Origin: Arenibacter arenosicollis
GTDB taxonomy: Bacteria; Bacteroidota; Bacteroidia; Flavobacteriales; Flavobacteriaceae
Assembly: GCF_014397245.1 (NCBI RefSeq)
Contig: NZ_JACLHY010000021.1
Coordinates: forward strand, 29,071 to 93,070
Direction of reading: 5' to 3'
DNA: 64,000 nt
A program made the translations under genes and the position numbers. Shown piece after piece: positions 9,299-18,508 of this stretch (positions are counted from its first letter, which is position 1; every line of letters starts with the position of its first letter). The notes under the pieces were generated by a model, which saw nothing but the letters and a program-made list of their open reading frames with translations, was not told where the DNA came from and did not search any database.

Positions 9299-10687
9299 CT
9301 ATTGGCCAAATGAATAATTAAACCCTACTATTACAAGATCAGTGGTCATATCATATGCCACCTCGCTTCCTGGGATAGCCCCTGAAGGATTGGTATTGGC
9401 ATTCCATGGACCTCCAGCGCTATCGGGTGTTGGGTTTAGCAGTGGACCACTGGTGGAGCCACTACTGGTCCCGTGATGATAAGCAACATCGAGGTTCAAA
9501 CGCTCACTTACCTTGTAACTAAATCCAAATTGAAACGCATTTTTAATGACTGCGGTGGCGGGAGAGGACATGAAAACAAATTCTTCCTGAATGGGATTTT
9601 CACTATAAGTATACCCTATACGCAAAGGCAGTCTTTGGACACCTTTATATTGAAGACCCGTAGATATGACAGAGATACTCTGCCATCCGAACCCTTGTAC
9701 AGCCCCTGTAGGAAATCCTGCGAAATCCCCACTTTCTGCCAATTGCCAACCCGACTTTCTAAAGCCATCCGAATTTTCATAGTCTATAAACCTGTAATCC
9801 AGGGCATAATCAAAATCCCCTTTAGAATAGCCCAGTCCTAAAGAATAAATTGCCGGATAGTCCATATTAAAATCTACGCCTGGAGCCTCGGTTCCGTCCA
9901 AATAGGTATTGCTAAAACTAAAGTCATTGAAAACCTGTTTGGATTTATAAGAAGCACCCAACTTCAATCCATTTCCAGAATCGTAAAAAAGGCCCAGCTG
10001 TGCCCCTATACCAATGGCGTTGGCTTTATCACTATTGGGATAACCAAGGGTCGGACTAGGTGCAGCTAGTGGGTTTGGGCCAATTTCCAAAGTGGCATAA
10101 TTAAAATTGGGTTGTATCCCCAAAGAAATCTTGTCTGTTAGCTGATAAGTATAGGCAAAACTCACCTGAAGTAAAGCATAATCCGATTCTATTCGGCCAA
10201 ACCCGCCTGAGCTCTGTGGCATGGTTATGGGGTTGTTCTGACTTTCAGGGAAAGTAACACCGAAACCAGAAACACCAAAAGCAGAGATTCCATAGTTATG
10301 TTTGCTTTCGGCCTTGCCCCATACATAGGCTAGGGAAGGCAAGACAGAGACACCGCGGTCATCCCCAGTAGAACCGCTGAAAGGCCCATTTTGTGTTGGA
10401 ACGGTAGATGAAATGGAAGGGTCCGAAAAAAACAAACCTACATTAACAGACATTCTTTGTCCGTCAAAAGATGAAAGGGAGGCAGGATTCCACAATAAGG
10501 CCCCGCTAATATCCAGCGGCTGAGCTGTGGCCGCCCCGCCCATAGAGGTATTAACACCTCCAACCCCTTGAAGAACATGGCCCACTTGGGCCTGTACCTG
10601 TAAACCTAATACCAATACGAAAAACGTTAACACAGGTCCACTGGAAATTCCAGAAAAGCCTAAAATATTGCTTGTTAATTTATACAT
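9299..10687 (-). CDS. FadL/TodX (OMPP1) family outer-membrane transport protein
   Basis: Outer-membrane beta-barrel of 462 residues of the FadL family, which passes long-chain fatty acids or other hydrophobic molecules through a lateral opening. After the signal (ending LQVQAQ, about 35) the mature N-terminus HVLQGVGGVNTSMGGAATA and ALLWNPASLSSFDG match the FadL hatch region. Many alternating aromatic strands follow, ending IVGFNYSFGQ with a terminal aromatic-rich strand. It is transcribed opposite to the hydrolase operons on both sides. In this setting uptake of fatty acids or sphingoid bases freed by the ceramidase-like enzymes and esterases is an attractive inference; no direct link is visible. 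Confidence 0.9.
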   Translation of the reverse strand: MYKLTSNILGFSGISSGPVLTFFVLVLGLQVQAQVGHVLQGVGGVNTSMGGAATAQPLDISGALLWNPASLSSFDGQRMSVNVGLFFSDPSISSTVPTQNGPFSGSTGDDRGVSVLPSLAYVWGKAESKHNYGISAFGVSGFGVTFPESQNNPITMPQSSGGFGRIESDYALLQVSFAYTYQLTDKISLGIQPNFNYATLEIGPNPLAAPSPTLGYPNSDKANAIGIGAQLGLFYDSGNGLKLGASYKSKQVFNDFSFSNTYLDGTEAPGVDFNMDYPAIYSLGLGYSKGDFDYALDYRFIDYENSDGFRKSGWQLAESGDFAGFPTGAVQGFGWQSISVISTGLQYKGVQRLPLRIGYTYSENPIQEEFVFMSSPATAVIKNAFQFGFSYKVSERLNLDVAYHHGTSSGSTSGPLLNPTPDSAGGPWNANTNPSGAIPGSEVAYDMTTDLVIVGFNYSFGQ

Positions 10688-11248
10688 TCCCTACAGTTAT
10701 TTAAAATTCCATACCCAGCCCATATACAGGGCGCAACTAATGAAGCTCAAAACTACAAAATAATATCTATAGGCTTAATAGGTTAATAATAAATTAACAG
10801 GGAAATACCTCTAGCATATTCAAGGTCTAGAAAGCAAATATCAATAAATGGCTTAACCAGAATAACTATAAAAGAATCTTCAACCTATCCAGCAATTAAC
10901 TCTTATAGGTATAAGCAACCCTATACGACTTGAGCCGCCATACGAGATCATAATAATAAAGCAAGACCTGCTTGAAGATTTATATCTATGGCTATTTTAT
11001 ATTAATATGAAGATAGAATCCGCAGAGTAGCCCTTCTTGGCTTCCAATGATAATAAGCCAACAATTTGTTGCAAAATTTCAAATATTCTAACACTTTTAA
11101 GAAATATTAAATCATATAATCACTTTTTTGCTAAAATATAATGCAAATCAAATAAAATTTAATAGGGAAAATACTTTTTAAAAAGTTTTATTTGTGTATA
11201 ACCCAATTTTGGGAAAATGATAATGCTTTTCAATAAAACCTATTTATC
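10688..11248. other. 561-bp intergenic region with no gene seen
   Basis: AT-rich gap between the divergent FadL-like and BASS-type genes, presumably holding both promoters. I see no reading frame with coding character and no RNA gene. The last 150 bp before 11249 are especially A/T-rich (for example ACTTTTTAAAAAGTTTTATT near 11172-11191), as expected for a promoter, but no clean TAnnTTTG could be assigned. Confidence 0.5.
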
Positions 11249-12139
11249 ATGAATTCTACCTCTGGAATAATCCTTGCCGTTTCCTTGATCATTATAATGT
11301 TCGGAATGGGCCTATCTTTGACCGTATCCGATTTTAAGCGAGTGGTCAGCTATCCCAAGGCCATGATCATAGGTCTCCTCTGTCAGATGTTGTTACTGCC
11401 ATTAAGTGGCTATTTTATTGCCATTTCCCTGAGCTTGTCCCCAACGACAGCCATAGGAATTATGCTGCTGGCGGCCTGTCCCGGAGGACCAACATCCAAC
11501 ATGCTATCTTATTTGGCCAAGGGAGATTTGGCCTTATCAGTTTCCCTGACTGCCGTGTCCAGTATTTTGTCCATTCTAACCATTCCCTTAATTGTGCAAT
11601 TTGCTTTGGAAGAATTCTCCAACAAAAGCATGGCCGTTACCGTTGATGCCATAACCATGGTAAAACAGTTATTGGTAATAGTGATCATACCCGTTGGAAT
11701 TGGGATGCTAATAAAAAGTAAATTCGAAGCATTTGCCAATAAAATGGAGAAACCTGTAAAAATAGCCTCTGCCATAATTTTTATTTTGGTAATCATTGGG
11801 GTAACCATCAGCGTCAAGGATGTTTTTATGAGCTATTTAAGTGAGGCTGGTCTACCGGCTATACTGCTAAATGTAAGTACCATGACCATAGGGTTTTTAA
11901 TGGCAGTCCTGTTTAAACTAACAAGACCACAGGCCATCAGTATTTCCATTGAAACGGGAATCCAAAATGGGACTTTAGCGATAACCTTAGCAACAATTGC
12001 TCTGAACAATGCCGAATACTCCATAGTGCCGGCCATTTATGGTTTGCTAATGTTCATCACGGCCACAGTAATTATTTTTATCAGAAAACCACTTGGTGTA
12101 AAGGATGAATTAAGTTTGGAAAAAGAATCTGCCAATTAA
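11249..12139 (+). CDS. Bile acid:sodium symporter (BASS/SBF) family transporter
   Basis: Inner-membrane protein of 296 residues, almost wholly hydrophobic, with about nine to ten helices. It carries the two family core motifs: CPGGPTSNMLSYLAKGD (about 77-93) and the crossing-helix motif ETGIQNGTLA (235-244), which form the Na+ and substrate sites in this fold. Bacterial members carry bile acids, other organic anions, or sulfur- and keto-acid metabolites, so the substrate cannot be named. It is the first gene of a six-gene operon with gaps of only 8-20 bp (11249-18508) and probably imports a small amphipathic or anionic product of the locus. Confidence 0.9.
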   Translation: MNSTSGIILAVSLIIIMFGMGLSLTVSDFKRVVSYPKAMIIGLLCQMLLLPLSGYFIAISLSLSPTTAIGIMLLAACPGGPTSNMLSYLAKGDLALSVSLTAVSSILSILTIPLIVQFALEEFSNKSMAVTVDAITMVKQLLVIVIIPVGIGMLIKSKFEAFANKMEKPVKIASAIIFILVIIGVTISVKDVFMSYLSEAGLPAILLNVSTMTIGFLMAVLFKLTRPQAISISIETGIQNGTLAITLATIALNNAEYSIVPAIYGLLMFITATVIIFIRKPLGVKDELSLEKESAN

Positions 12140-12155
12140 TCTTCACACCTTTAAG

Positions 12156-13436
12156 ATGAGAAAAAATCTATTCATTGTAATCCTTATTTTATTCATCTTT
12201 TTTGTCATTTCCTTCCTTACCAATATTTTAGGGCCCTTAATACCCGATATCATCACGGATTTTAAGGTTAGTTTAACCATGGCGGCATTATTGCCATTTG
12301 CCTTTTTTGTTGCTTATGGCGTGTTTTCCATTCCCGCGGGTGTAGCAGTAGAAAGCTACGGGGAAAAGCAGGTAATCTTGGCTGCATTTTTAGTTTCCTT
12401 TTTTGGTGCTATTCTATTTTCTATGTTTCCCAATTTCCCGATAGCCCTCGTATCACTTTTTTTAATAGGATCGGGAATGGCAATGTTACAAGTGGCTATA
12501 AATCCCTTGCTGCGGGTTGCAGGGGGTGAAGAACATTTTGCCTTTAATTCTGTAATGGGACAGCTCGCATTTGGACTGGCCTCTTTTATTAGTCCCTTCC
12601 TTTTCTCATATCTTGTACTCAACTTGGAAAACTACTCTGGTCCCGACAATTCCAATTTTATAATCAATACGTTTCACAACATTGTGCCAGAGAATTTGCC
12701 ATGGGTTTCCCTGTACTGGATATTTGGCATTATCTCACTGGTCATGGTCATTTTCATATATCCCATTAAATTGCCTAAGGTAGAGAGGAATGAAGACGAA
12801 AAAGCCGGTACTTGGGCCACAAACAAGGTATTATTAAAAAACAAAAAAGTAATCCTATTTTTTATGGGCTTGTTCGCTTATGTTGGTACCGAACAGGGTG
12901 TAGCCAATTGGATGTCGCAATTCCTATCCGAATACCATGGATTGGATCCAAGAGTGGAAGGAGCCAATGCCATTTCCTTGTTTTGGGGTCTATTAACGGT
13001 GGGCTGTATTTTAGGGCTACTATTATTAAAATTTATGGACAGCAAATTGGTTCTGAAATTATTTGCTGGGGCGGCCATCCTAAGTTTGACAGCTGCTCTT
13101 TTCGGCTCTTCGCAAATTGCCGTTATAGCCTTTCCCTTGGTAGGTTTTTTTGCTTCGGTCATGTGGTCCATTATTTTCTCCTTGGCACTGAACTCTGTAA
13201 AAGACAACCACGGTGCCCTCTCTGGCATTCTCTGTTCCGGAATAGTGGGCGGGGCCATAGTACCACTTATTGTTGGGGCTATAGGTGACTTGGTTGGACT
13301 AAAAGGAGGAATGATCTTTTTGTACTTGACTTTAGGTTTTATTTTTAGTATTGGATTTTGGGCCAAACCTCTTGTAAACAATAAAACAATAAGTCTTAAA
13401 GAGCTTTTTGGCTCTGGAAAAACATCGGAAACTTAA
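12156..13436 (+). CDS. Major facilitator superfamily sugar transporter (FucP/NanT-like type)
   Basis: Inner-membrane protein of 426 residues with about 12 helices. The first half shows NILGPLIPDIITDF, the short loop ESYGEKQ after helix 2 and AINPLLRVAGGEEHFAFNSVMGQLAFGLAS, resembling the fucose/galactose/glucose:H+ symporter group of Bacteroidota. The gene starts 16 bp after the BASS gene and precedes an esterase, so it is probably in the same operon. The expected substrate is a monosaccharide released by the sialidase-like protein or other hydrolases. The exact sugar (sialic acid, fucose, galactose, glucose) cannot be told from sequence alone. Confidence 0.85.
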   Translation: MRKNLFIVILILFIFFVISFLTNILGPLIPDIITDFKVSLTMAALLPFAFFVAYGVFSIPAGVAVESYGEKQVILAAFLVSFFGAILFSMFPNFPIALVSLFLIGSGMAMLQVAINPLLRVAGGEEHFAFNSVMGQLAFGLASFISPFLFSYLVLNLENYSGPDNSNFIINTFHNIVPENLPWVSLYWIFGIISLVMVIFIYPIKLPKVERNEDEKAGTWATNKVLLKNKKVILFFMGLFAYVGTEQGVANWMSQFLSEYHGLDPRVEGANAISLFWGLLTVGCILGLLLLKFMDSKLVLKLFAGAAILSLTAALFGSSQIAVIAFPLVGFFASVMWSIIFSLALNSVKDNHGALSGILCSGIVGGAIVPLIVGAIGDLVGLKGGMIFLYLTLGFIFSIGFWAKPLVNNKTISLKELFGSGKTSET

Positions 13437-13448
13437 GGTAGGTTAATT

Positions 13449-14423
13449 ATGGGCAAAGGAATAGTAGTTATTTTATCGATATTCTTATTAATTGTTGGGT
13501 GTAAAGCAAAACAGTATGATATATCCCAACCTCCCAAAGGTTATTCTAGCAACACAACGCTTAAAATGGCGTATGCCACCGGTGCCTTAAAACTCATAGA
13601 GACCAGCTATCCACTTCCAGAATCCATAAAAGAATATAAAGACGTGGTGTATAAAACCACTGATACCCTTCCGTTGAAATTGGATATCTATCATTCCAAG
13701 GACATTAAGGAAAATGCCCCATTATTGATTTTTGTACATGGTGGAGCCTGGAAAAAAGGTAAGAAAGAAGATTATTGGCATTATTTAATCAGTTATGCCA
13801 AAAAAGGTTATGTTACAGCTACTGTTCAATATCGTTTAAGTGGAGTCGCCAAATATCCTGCACAATTGAACGACGTCGAGGATGCTATTATTTGGTTAAA
13901 ACAACATACCAACGACTACCATATCAACAATAAAAAAATTGGACTTATTGGAGGCTCGGCGGGAGCTCATTTGTCCATGATGACAGCCTTCTCCAATACT
14001 GGTGCCATCGAGACCAATAGCGAGAATTCATCCAAGGTACAAGCCTTGGTGAATATTTATGGCCCATCCGATCTTACTACGGAAAAAGCCAAAAATGAGG
14101 GTTCCGTAAAATTCCTATTCGGCAAGACTTTTGAAGAGGCCCCTGAGTTATACAGACGAGCCTCTCCATTATTTCTAGTAACGAAAGATGCGCCTCCTAC
14201 ACTTACTTTTCACGGTACCTTGGACGAACTGGTACCGGTGGCCCAATCCGATCGCTTGCATAAAAAATTACAGGAAGTTGGCGTTCCATCCTATTATCAC
14301 AAATTAAAAGGATGGCCTCATACTATGGACATAGCCGTTAAAGTAAATGAATATTGCCAGTATTATATGGATGACTTTTTTGAAAAATATATCCCTTTAG
14401 TGAATTCATTAACAAATAAATAG
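13449..14423 (+). CDS. Lipoprotein esterase of the HSL/BD-FAE alpha/beta hydrolase group
   Basis: Lipoprotein of 324 residues (LIVGC, C18) with a carboxylesterase fold of the hormone-sensitive-lipase type. The oxyanion-hole motif is HGGAW (97-101), the nucleophile elbow GGSAGAH (S170), the acid GTLDELVP (D259) and the base GWPHTMD (H291). Such enzymes cleave short acyl esters, acetylated sugars or feruloyl groups. It starts 12 bp after the MFS gene and 20 bp before the sialidase-like gene. This is the third predicted serine hydrolase of the locus, which points to a heavily acylated substrate. Location is probably periplasmic or outer-membrane anchored. Confidence 0.88.
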   Translation: MGKGIVVILSIFLLIVGCKAKQYDISQPPKGYSSNTTLKMAYATGALKLIETSYPLPESIKEYKDVVYKTTDTLPLKLDIYHSKDIKENAPLLIFVHGGAWKKGKKEDYWHYLISYAKKGYVTATVQYRLSGVAKYPAQLNDVEDAIIWLKQHTNDYHINNKKIGLIGGSAGAHLSMMTAFSNTGAIETNSENSSKVQALVNIYGPSDLTTEKAKNEGSVKFLFGKTFEEAPELYRRASPLFLVTKDAPPTLTFHGTLDELVPVAQSDRLHKKLQEVGVPSYYHKLKGWPHTMDIAVKVNEYCQYYMDDFFEKYIPLVNSLTNK

Positions 14424-14443
14424 AAACCAAAAATACAAATCAT

Positions 14444-15523
14444 ATGAAATTGCCATTAATTTTATGTTCCCTAATTATCCTATCTTGTAAAGGAAAAATG
14501 GATAAATTACCTGAAGTAGTTCCATTAGATCATCCAGCTATATTGGAACAGGAATTTATTTACGAAATAAAAAATGCGCTAACGCCAGAATGCCATGCTT
14601 CCACAGTTGAAGTAAGTAATGGGACCGTCGTCTCCTCTTGGTTTGGTGGGACGGAAGAAAAGAACGACGATGTGGGAATATGGGTATCCCGAAAAACAGA
14701 CGGTTCATGGTCCACCCCTGTCGAAGTTGTAAATGGGGTACAGGAAGATGGTACCAGATATCCTTGTTGGAACCCAGTACTCTTTAAACCAAAAGACCAA
14801 CCGCTAATTCTGTTTTACAAGGTAGGGCCTAGTCCTACTGAGTGGTGGGGATTATATATGACCTCAGAGGATGATGGAAAAACCTGGTCCAGCCCGGTAA
14901 AACTTCCAGATGGCATTCTAGGACCAATAAAGAACCAACCTATACAATTGGCAAGTGGAGAAATACTCTCGCCCTCCAGCACAGAAGACAATAAAGACGG
15001 CTGGAAGATACATCTTGAACTTAGTTCGGATAACGGAAAAACATGGTCCAAGACACCAGCCCTTAATGATGGCAAGGAATTTGGAGCCATTCAACCCGTG
15101 GTCCTTAATTATGGTAATGGAAAATTACAGCTATTGAGCAGAACTGAAAATGAGGTTGTTACAGAAAACTGGTCTACGGATTATGGCAGTACTTGGAGTA
15201 AAATGACAGCCACTTCACTATCCAATCCCAATTCTGGAATTGATGGAGTAAGTCTAAAAGATGGGCGACAATTATTGGTATACAATCCCACTGGTAAAAA
15301 TTGGGGTGACCGAGTGCCCTTAAGTTTAGCCTTGTCCAATGACGGTAAAAATTGGAAGAGGGTGTTGGACTTGGAACCGTTAAGGGAAAATACGGATAAG
15401 GAAGGTGAAGAATATTCATACCCTACTATGATACAGGCTCCCGACGGGAAGGTGCACATTGTTTATACTTGGAATCGAAAAACAGTAAAATATATCGTTT
15501 TAGATCCCCAAAAACTTAAATAA
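14444..15523 (+). CDS. Sialidase-like BNR/Asp-box beta-propeller lipoprotein
   Basis: Lipoprotein of 359 residues (LIILSC, C15) of the predicted-neuraminidase group (COG4692/BNR_2). Asp boxes of the form SxDxGxxW are visible at 141-148 (SEDDGKTW), 194-201 (SSDNGKTW) and 244-251 (STDYGSTW), with a degenerate SNDGKNW near 298. The N-terminal ECHASTVEVSNGTVVSSWFGGT and the tyrosine-bearing EYSYPTMI near 323 fit the active-site layout of the family. True GH33 sialidases have a clear FRIP arginine motif, which I do not see, and some BNR_2 proteins act on sugars other than sialic acid. It is 8 bp upstream of ceramidase-like 2 in the operon. Glycosidase function is likely; sialic acid specificity is only a hypothesis. 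Confidence 0.75.
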   Translation: MKLPLILCSLIILSCKGKMDKLPEVVPLDHPAILEQEFIYEIKNALTPECHASTVEVSNGTVVSSWFGGTEEKNDDVGIWVSRKTDGSWSTPVEVVNGVQEDGTRYPCWNPVLFKPKDQPLILFYKVGPSPTEWWGLYMTSEDDGKTWSSPVKLPDGILGPIKNQPIQLASGEILSPSSTEDNKDGWKIHLELSSDNGKTWSKTPALNDGKEFGAIQPVVLNYGNGKLQLLSRTENEVVTENWSTDYGSTWSKMTATSLSNPNSGIDGVSLKDGRQLLVYNPTGKNWGDRVPLSLALSNDGKNWKRVLDLEPLRENTDKEGEEYSYPTMIQAPDGKVHIVYTWNRKTVKYIVLDPQKLK

Positions 15524-15531
15524 TAACAACG

Positions 15532-16932
15532 ATGGGAAAATGGTTAAGGATCTTGGTTAAAATTTTTGGAGCACTTATCCTGCTCCTGATTCTTCTTTTC
15601 TTTTTAGCTACAAGTACTATAGATACCTCTCCATATTTTGAAACACAATATTACAGGAATACCATTGAAAATATAGAAGAGGCAGTTAAAAATAAAACAG
15701 AAGCCAAGGGATCCTTACGTGCTGGATTTGCAAGGATAAACATTACTCCTAAAATGGTAAGCGGAATTCCTGACCCGAAAAAAGGACAATTCAACACCAT
15801 TAAAATGGCCGGTTATGGTGATGGTAAGATTGCAACCGGTGTTCACGATTCCCTTTTTGCAAAAGCTATCGCCATAGATGTCAACAATGAGTCCATTGTT
15901 CTTATCAACGCTGATCTGGTAGCCATACCCGAAGATGTTGTCATAAACGTAACCGAAATTTTAAAAGGAAAAATATCCAGGAAACAGCTTTTTTTTGGCG
16001 CCACCCACACCCATTCCAGTATTGGCAATTGCATGCCGGGCTACGTAGGCAAAAGTTTTGGGGGAGAATATCAGCCGGAAGTGGTAGCATGGCTTGCCCA
16101 AAAATTTTCCGATCTTATATTAAAAGCCTTGGCAGACGAACAACCGGCCCAGTTTTCGTCAGGTTACATTAAGGTTCCCCATCTGGTACGAAATAGAATA
16201 ATTGGGGAATCTGGGCGCCTCAATGACAAACTAGACCTTTTATCCTTTATTCAGGAAAACGGTAGAAGGGCCAGCATTGGCATTTTTTCTGCCCATGCCA
16301 CGGTAATAGGTACCGATAATGAACAATACACAGGAGATTATCCAGGATACTTTCAACGTCATTTGGAGAAAAATGGAGTTGATCTTGCCATGTTTTTTGC
16401 TGGAACGGTAGGCAGTCATTCCAATAAAGGTTTGGGAGAGAAGTTTGATAAAGCGAAATACATAGGGGAAACCCTTGCAGATTCGGCCCAAGTGGCCTTG
16501 AACAAAATGGAACATTCCGAGAATATGGATTTGATGGCGATATCCTCAGAGATTGAAATTCCAAAGTTACAGTTCCTATATATCTCTAACCGTTTACGAC
16601 TTTCGCCCTACTTAGGAAGGAAGCTGATGCCCAAAATGAACCCGGTTCATGTACAGGGCCTTAAATTAAACAAGCTCGTCTGGCTTGCACTGCCATACGA
16701 ACTTAGCGGGGAGTATGGCTTGGATTTAAAAAACGCCTTGGAACTGCAGGGATATAATTCCGTGCTCAGTAGTTTTAATGGCCAGTATCTAGGTTATATA
16801 GTACCGCAAAAATATTACTATTATGACACTTACGAAGCGCGTTTAATGGGATGGTATGGCCCCAGTATGGGCGATTACCTAATGGAACTAAATTTTAATA
16901 TGGCCAATGCATTAACGCAAACCAAGCTATAA
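15532..16932 (+). CDS. Neutral/alkaline ceramidase-fold hydrolase, paralogue 2 (membrane-anchored)
   Basis: Protein of 466 residues with one N-terminal membrane helix (about 7-28) and a ceramidase N-terminal-type domain. The opening RAGFARINITPK is typical. ATHTHSS (157-163) and FSAHATVIG (H255) supply the zinc-histidine positions. At the nucleophile site it reads GTVGSHSNKG (291-300), keeping a serine (S297) where neutral ceramidases have GDxSPN; it is the only one of the three paralogues here that does. The usual C-terminal Ig-like domain is absent. The start follows the sialidase-like stop by 8 bp and the next paralogue begins 10 bp after its end. It is the best candidate for true N-acyl-sphingosine or related amide cleavage, on the periplasmic face of the inner membrane. 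Confidence 0.82.
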   Translation: MGKWLRILVKIFGALILLLILLFFLATSTIDTSPYFETQYYRNTIENIEEAVKNKTEAKGSLRAGFARINITPKMVSGIPDPKKGQFNTIKMAGYGDGKIATGVHDSLFAKAIAIDVNNESIVLINADLVAIPEDVVINVTEILKGKISRKQLFFGATHTHSSIGNCMPGYVGKSFGGEYQPEVVAWLAQKFSDLILKALADEQPAQFSSGYIKVPHLVRNRIIGESGRLNDKLDLLSFIQENGRRASIGIFSAHATVIGTDNEQYTGDYPGYFQRHLEKNGVDLAMFFAGTVGSHSNKGLGEKFDKAKYIGETLADSAQVALNKMEHSENMDLMAISSEIEIPKLQFLYISNRLRLSPYLGRKLMPKMNPVHVQGLKLNKLVWLALPYELSGEYGLDLKNALELQGYNSVLSSFNGQYLGYIVPQKYYYYDTYEARLMGWYGPSMGDYLMELNFNMANALTQTKL

Positions 16933-16942
16933 ACTATATATA

Positions 16943-18508
16943 ATGAAAACTTTAAAAAGGGGGTTAAAAATATTCGGGATATTGGTCCTTTTACTGCTGT
17001 TGGTCGGAGCATCCATAGTGATGTACAATTGGCGTGATCGCCATCCAGATTATACAATAGATCTAAAAATCGAAAACAAAACTCCTCAACCCATAAAGGC
17101 CGGATTTGCCAAAAAACCCATAACACCTACTATAGTGGATACTTGGAACGATGCCAATGGAAACAACAAATACAGTAAAGATGAAGGTGACACCTATAAT
17201 GACAACAACAACAATGGAAAATTTGATGCGTACTGGATAGCCGGAATGAGCAATGCCAAGCCCGCACAGGGAGTCCATGATGATGTGTGGTCCCGTGTCA
17301 TGGTCATCGACGATGGCAAAAGCAGGATCGCTATGATCTCTATGGATGCCATTGGTTTTTTACATGGCGATGTGATCGATATAAGAAAGCGTATCCCTGC
17401 TGAGCTGGGAATAGATTACACCTTATTATCCTCTACACATACCCATGAGAGCAATGACCTTGTGGGCATCTGGGGAGAAAACATTTTCAATTCTGGAGTA
17501 AATCCTGAAATGATGGAATATGTGAAATCCCAGACTGTTGCAGCCATTACGGAAGCCGTTCAAAATTTACGTCCAGCCAAACTAGTGTTCGCCGAAGATC
17601 TATCCGGTGATGATGGTAAACTTATAAAAGACACCCGAAAACCCATCGTAAAAGCGACAGGAATACATTTAATGCAGGTCTTGGATTCCGAAAACAATAC
17701 TACCTTGGGGACTATCATCAATTGGGCCAATCACCCGGAAACGCTATGGTCCCAGAATCTATTGATAAGTTCCGATTTTCCCCATTTTATCCGTGAAGCA
17801 ATGGAAAACGGGGTATATAACGGAAAAGAATTGGTACATGAAGGACTTGGCGGTGTCGCCATTTATTTTTCAGGCGCCATTGGTGGCCTTATGGCCCCCC
17901 ACCCTTCCTTGGGCATCCCGGATCCCTTTACCGGAGAAGAATATTTTGAACCCACTTTTGAAAAAACCAAAGCGCTTGGCGATCAAATTGCAATGATGTC
18001 CTTGGCCGCCCTAAAACAAAAAGGGGATACTCTAAACAATACCAATATTTCTTTAAGGGCAAAAACCATAATGGCCCCTTTGGACAATACTACCTTTAAA
18101 ATTGCCAGTGGTATTGGCTTGATTAAAATGGGTATGCCGGAATATTTTAAATCGAGAACGGAAGTCGGCGCCATTCGGATAGGTCCTGCCTTCTTTTTAA
18201 GCATCCCTGGTGAAATATATCCAGAAATTGTTTATGGCGGAATTGAAGCTCCGGAAGGACGTGAATTTGACATCCAGCCCATGGAGATACCTCCACTTCA
18301 GGAATTAATTACCGACAAGTACAAATTCTACTTAGGACTTTCCAATGATGAAATTGGATATATCATACCCAAAAGCGAATGGGATACGGGAAAACCATAT
18401 CTCTACAATGCTGAAGGAGACACCTATGGGGAAGAAAATTCTTTGGGACCAGAAACCGGGCCTATTATCTACAAGGCTTTAACGGAGGTTATACAAGACT
18501 TAAAATAA
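16943..18508 (+). CDS. Neutral/alkaline ceramidase-fold hydrolase, paralogue 3 with Asp/Asn-rich calcium-loop insert
   Basis: Protein of 521 residues with an N-terminal membrane helix (about 9-28) and the family opening AGFAKKPITP (53-62). STHTHES (164-170) and NWANHP (H264) keep the zinc-histidine pattern. The serine site reads SGAIGGLMAP (310-319), so the nucleophile seems lost as in paralogue 1. Residues 66-95 hold an insert with two EF-hand/dockerin-like Asp-Asn loops (DANGNNKYSKDE and DNNNNGKFD), likely calcium-binding. Last gene of the six-gene operon. C-terminal LSNDEIGYIIP resembles LTNDAFGYIL of paralogue 1 and the ceramidase zinc-tyrosine region. Substrate unknown. Confidence 0.8.
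   Translation: MKTLKRGLKIFGILVLLLLLVGASIVMYNWRDRHPDYTIDLKIENKTPQPIKAGFAKKPITPTIVDTWNDANGNNKYSKDEGDTYNDNNNNGKFDAYWIAGMSNAKPAQGVHDDVWSRVMVIDDGKSRIAMISMDAIGFLHGDVIDIRKRIPAELGIDYTLLSSTHTHESNDLVGIWGENIFNSGVNPEMMEYVKSQTVAAITEAVQNLRPAKLVFAEDLSGDDGKLIKDTRKPIVKATGIHLMQVLDSENNTTLGTIINWANHPETLWSQNLLISSDFPHFIREAMENGVYNGKELVHEGLGGVAIYFSGAIGGLMAPHPSLGIPDPFTGEEYFEPTFEKTKALGDQIAMMSLAALKQKGDTLNNTNISLRAKTIMAPLDNTTFKIASGIGLIKMGMPEYFKSRTEVGAIRIGPAFFLSIPGEIYPEIVYGGIEAPEGREFDIQPMEIPPLQELITDKYKFYLGLSNDEIGYIIPKSEWDTGKPYLYNAEGDTYGEENSLGPETGPIIYKALTEVIQDLK

Noticed and set aside
12878..13381. 167-codon minus-strand frame within the MFS gene
   Set aside because: The plus-strand protein is a clear 12-helix transporter; the reverse frame is low-complexity and family-less.
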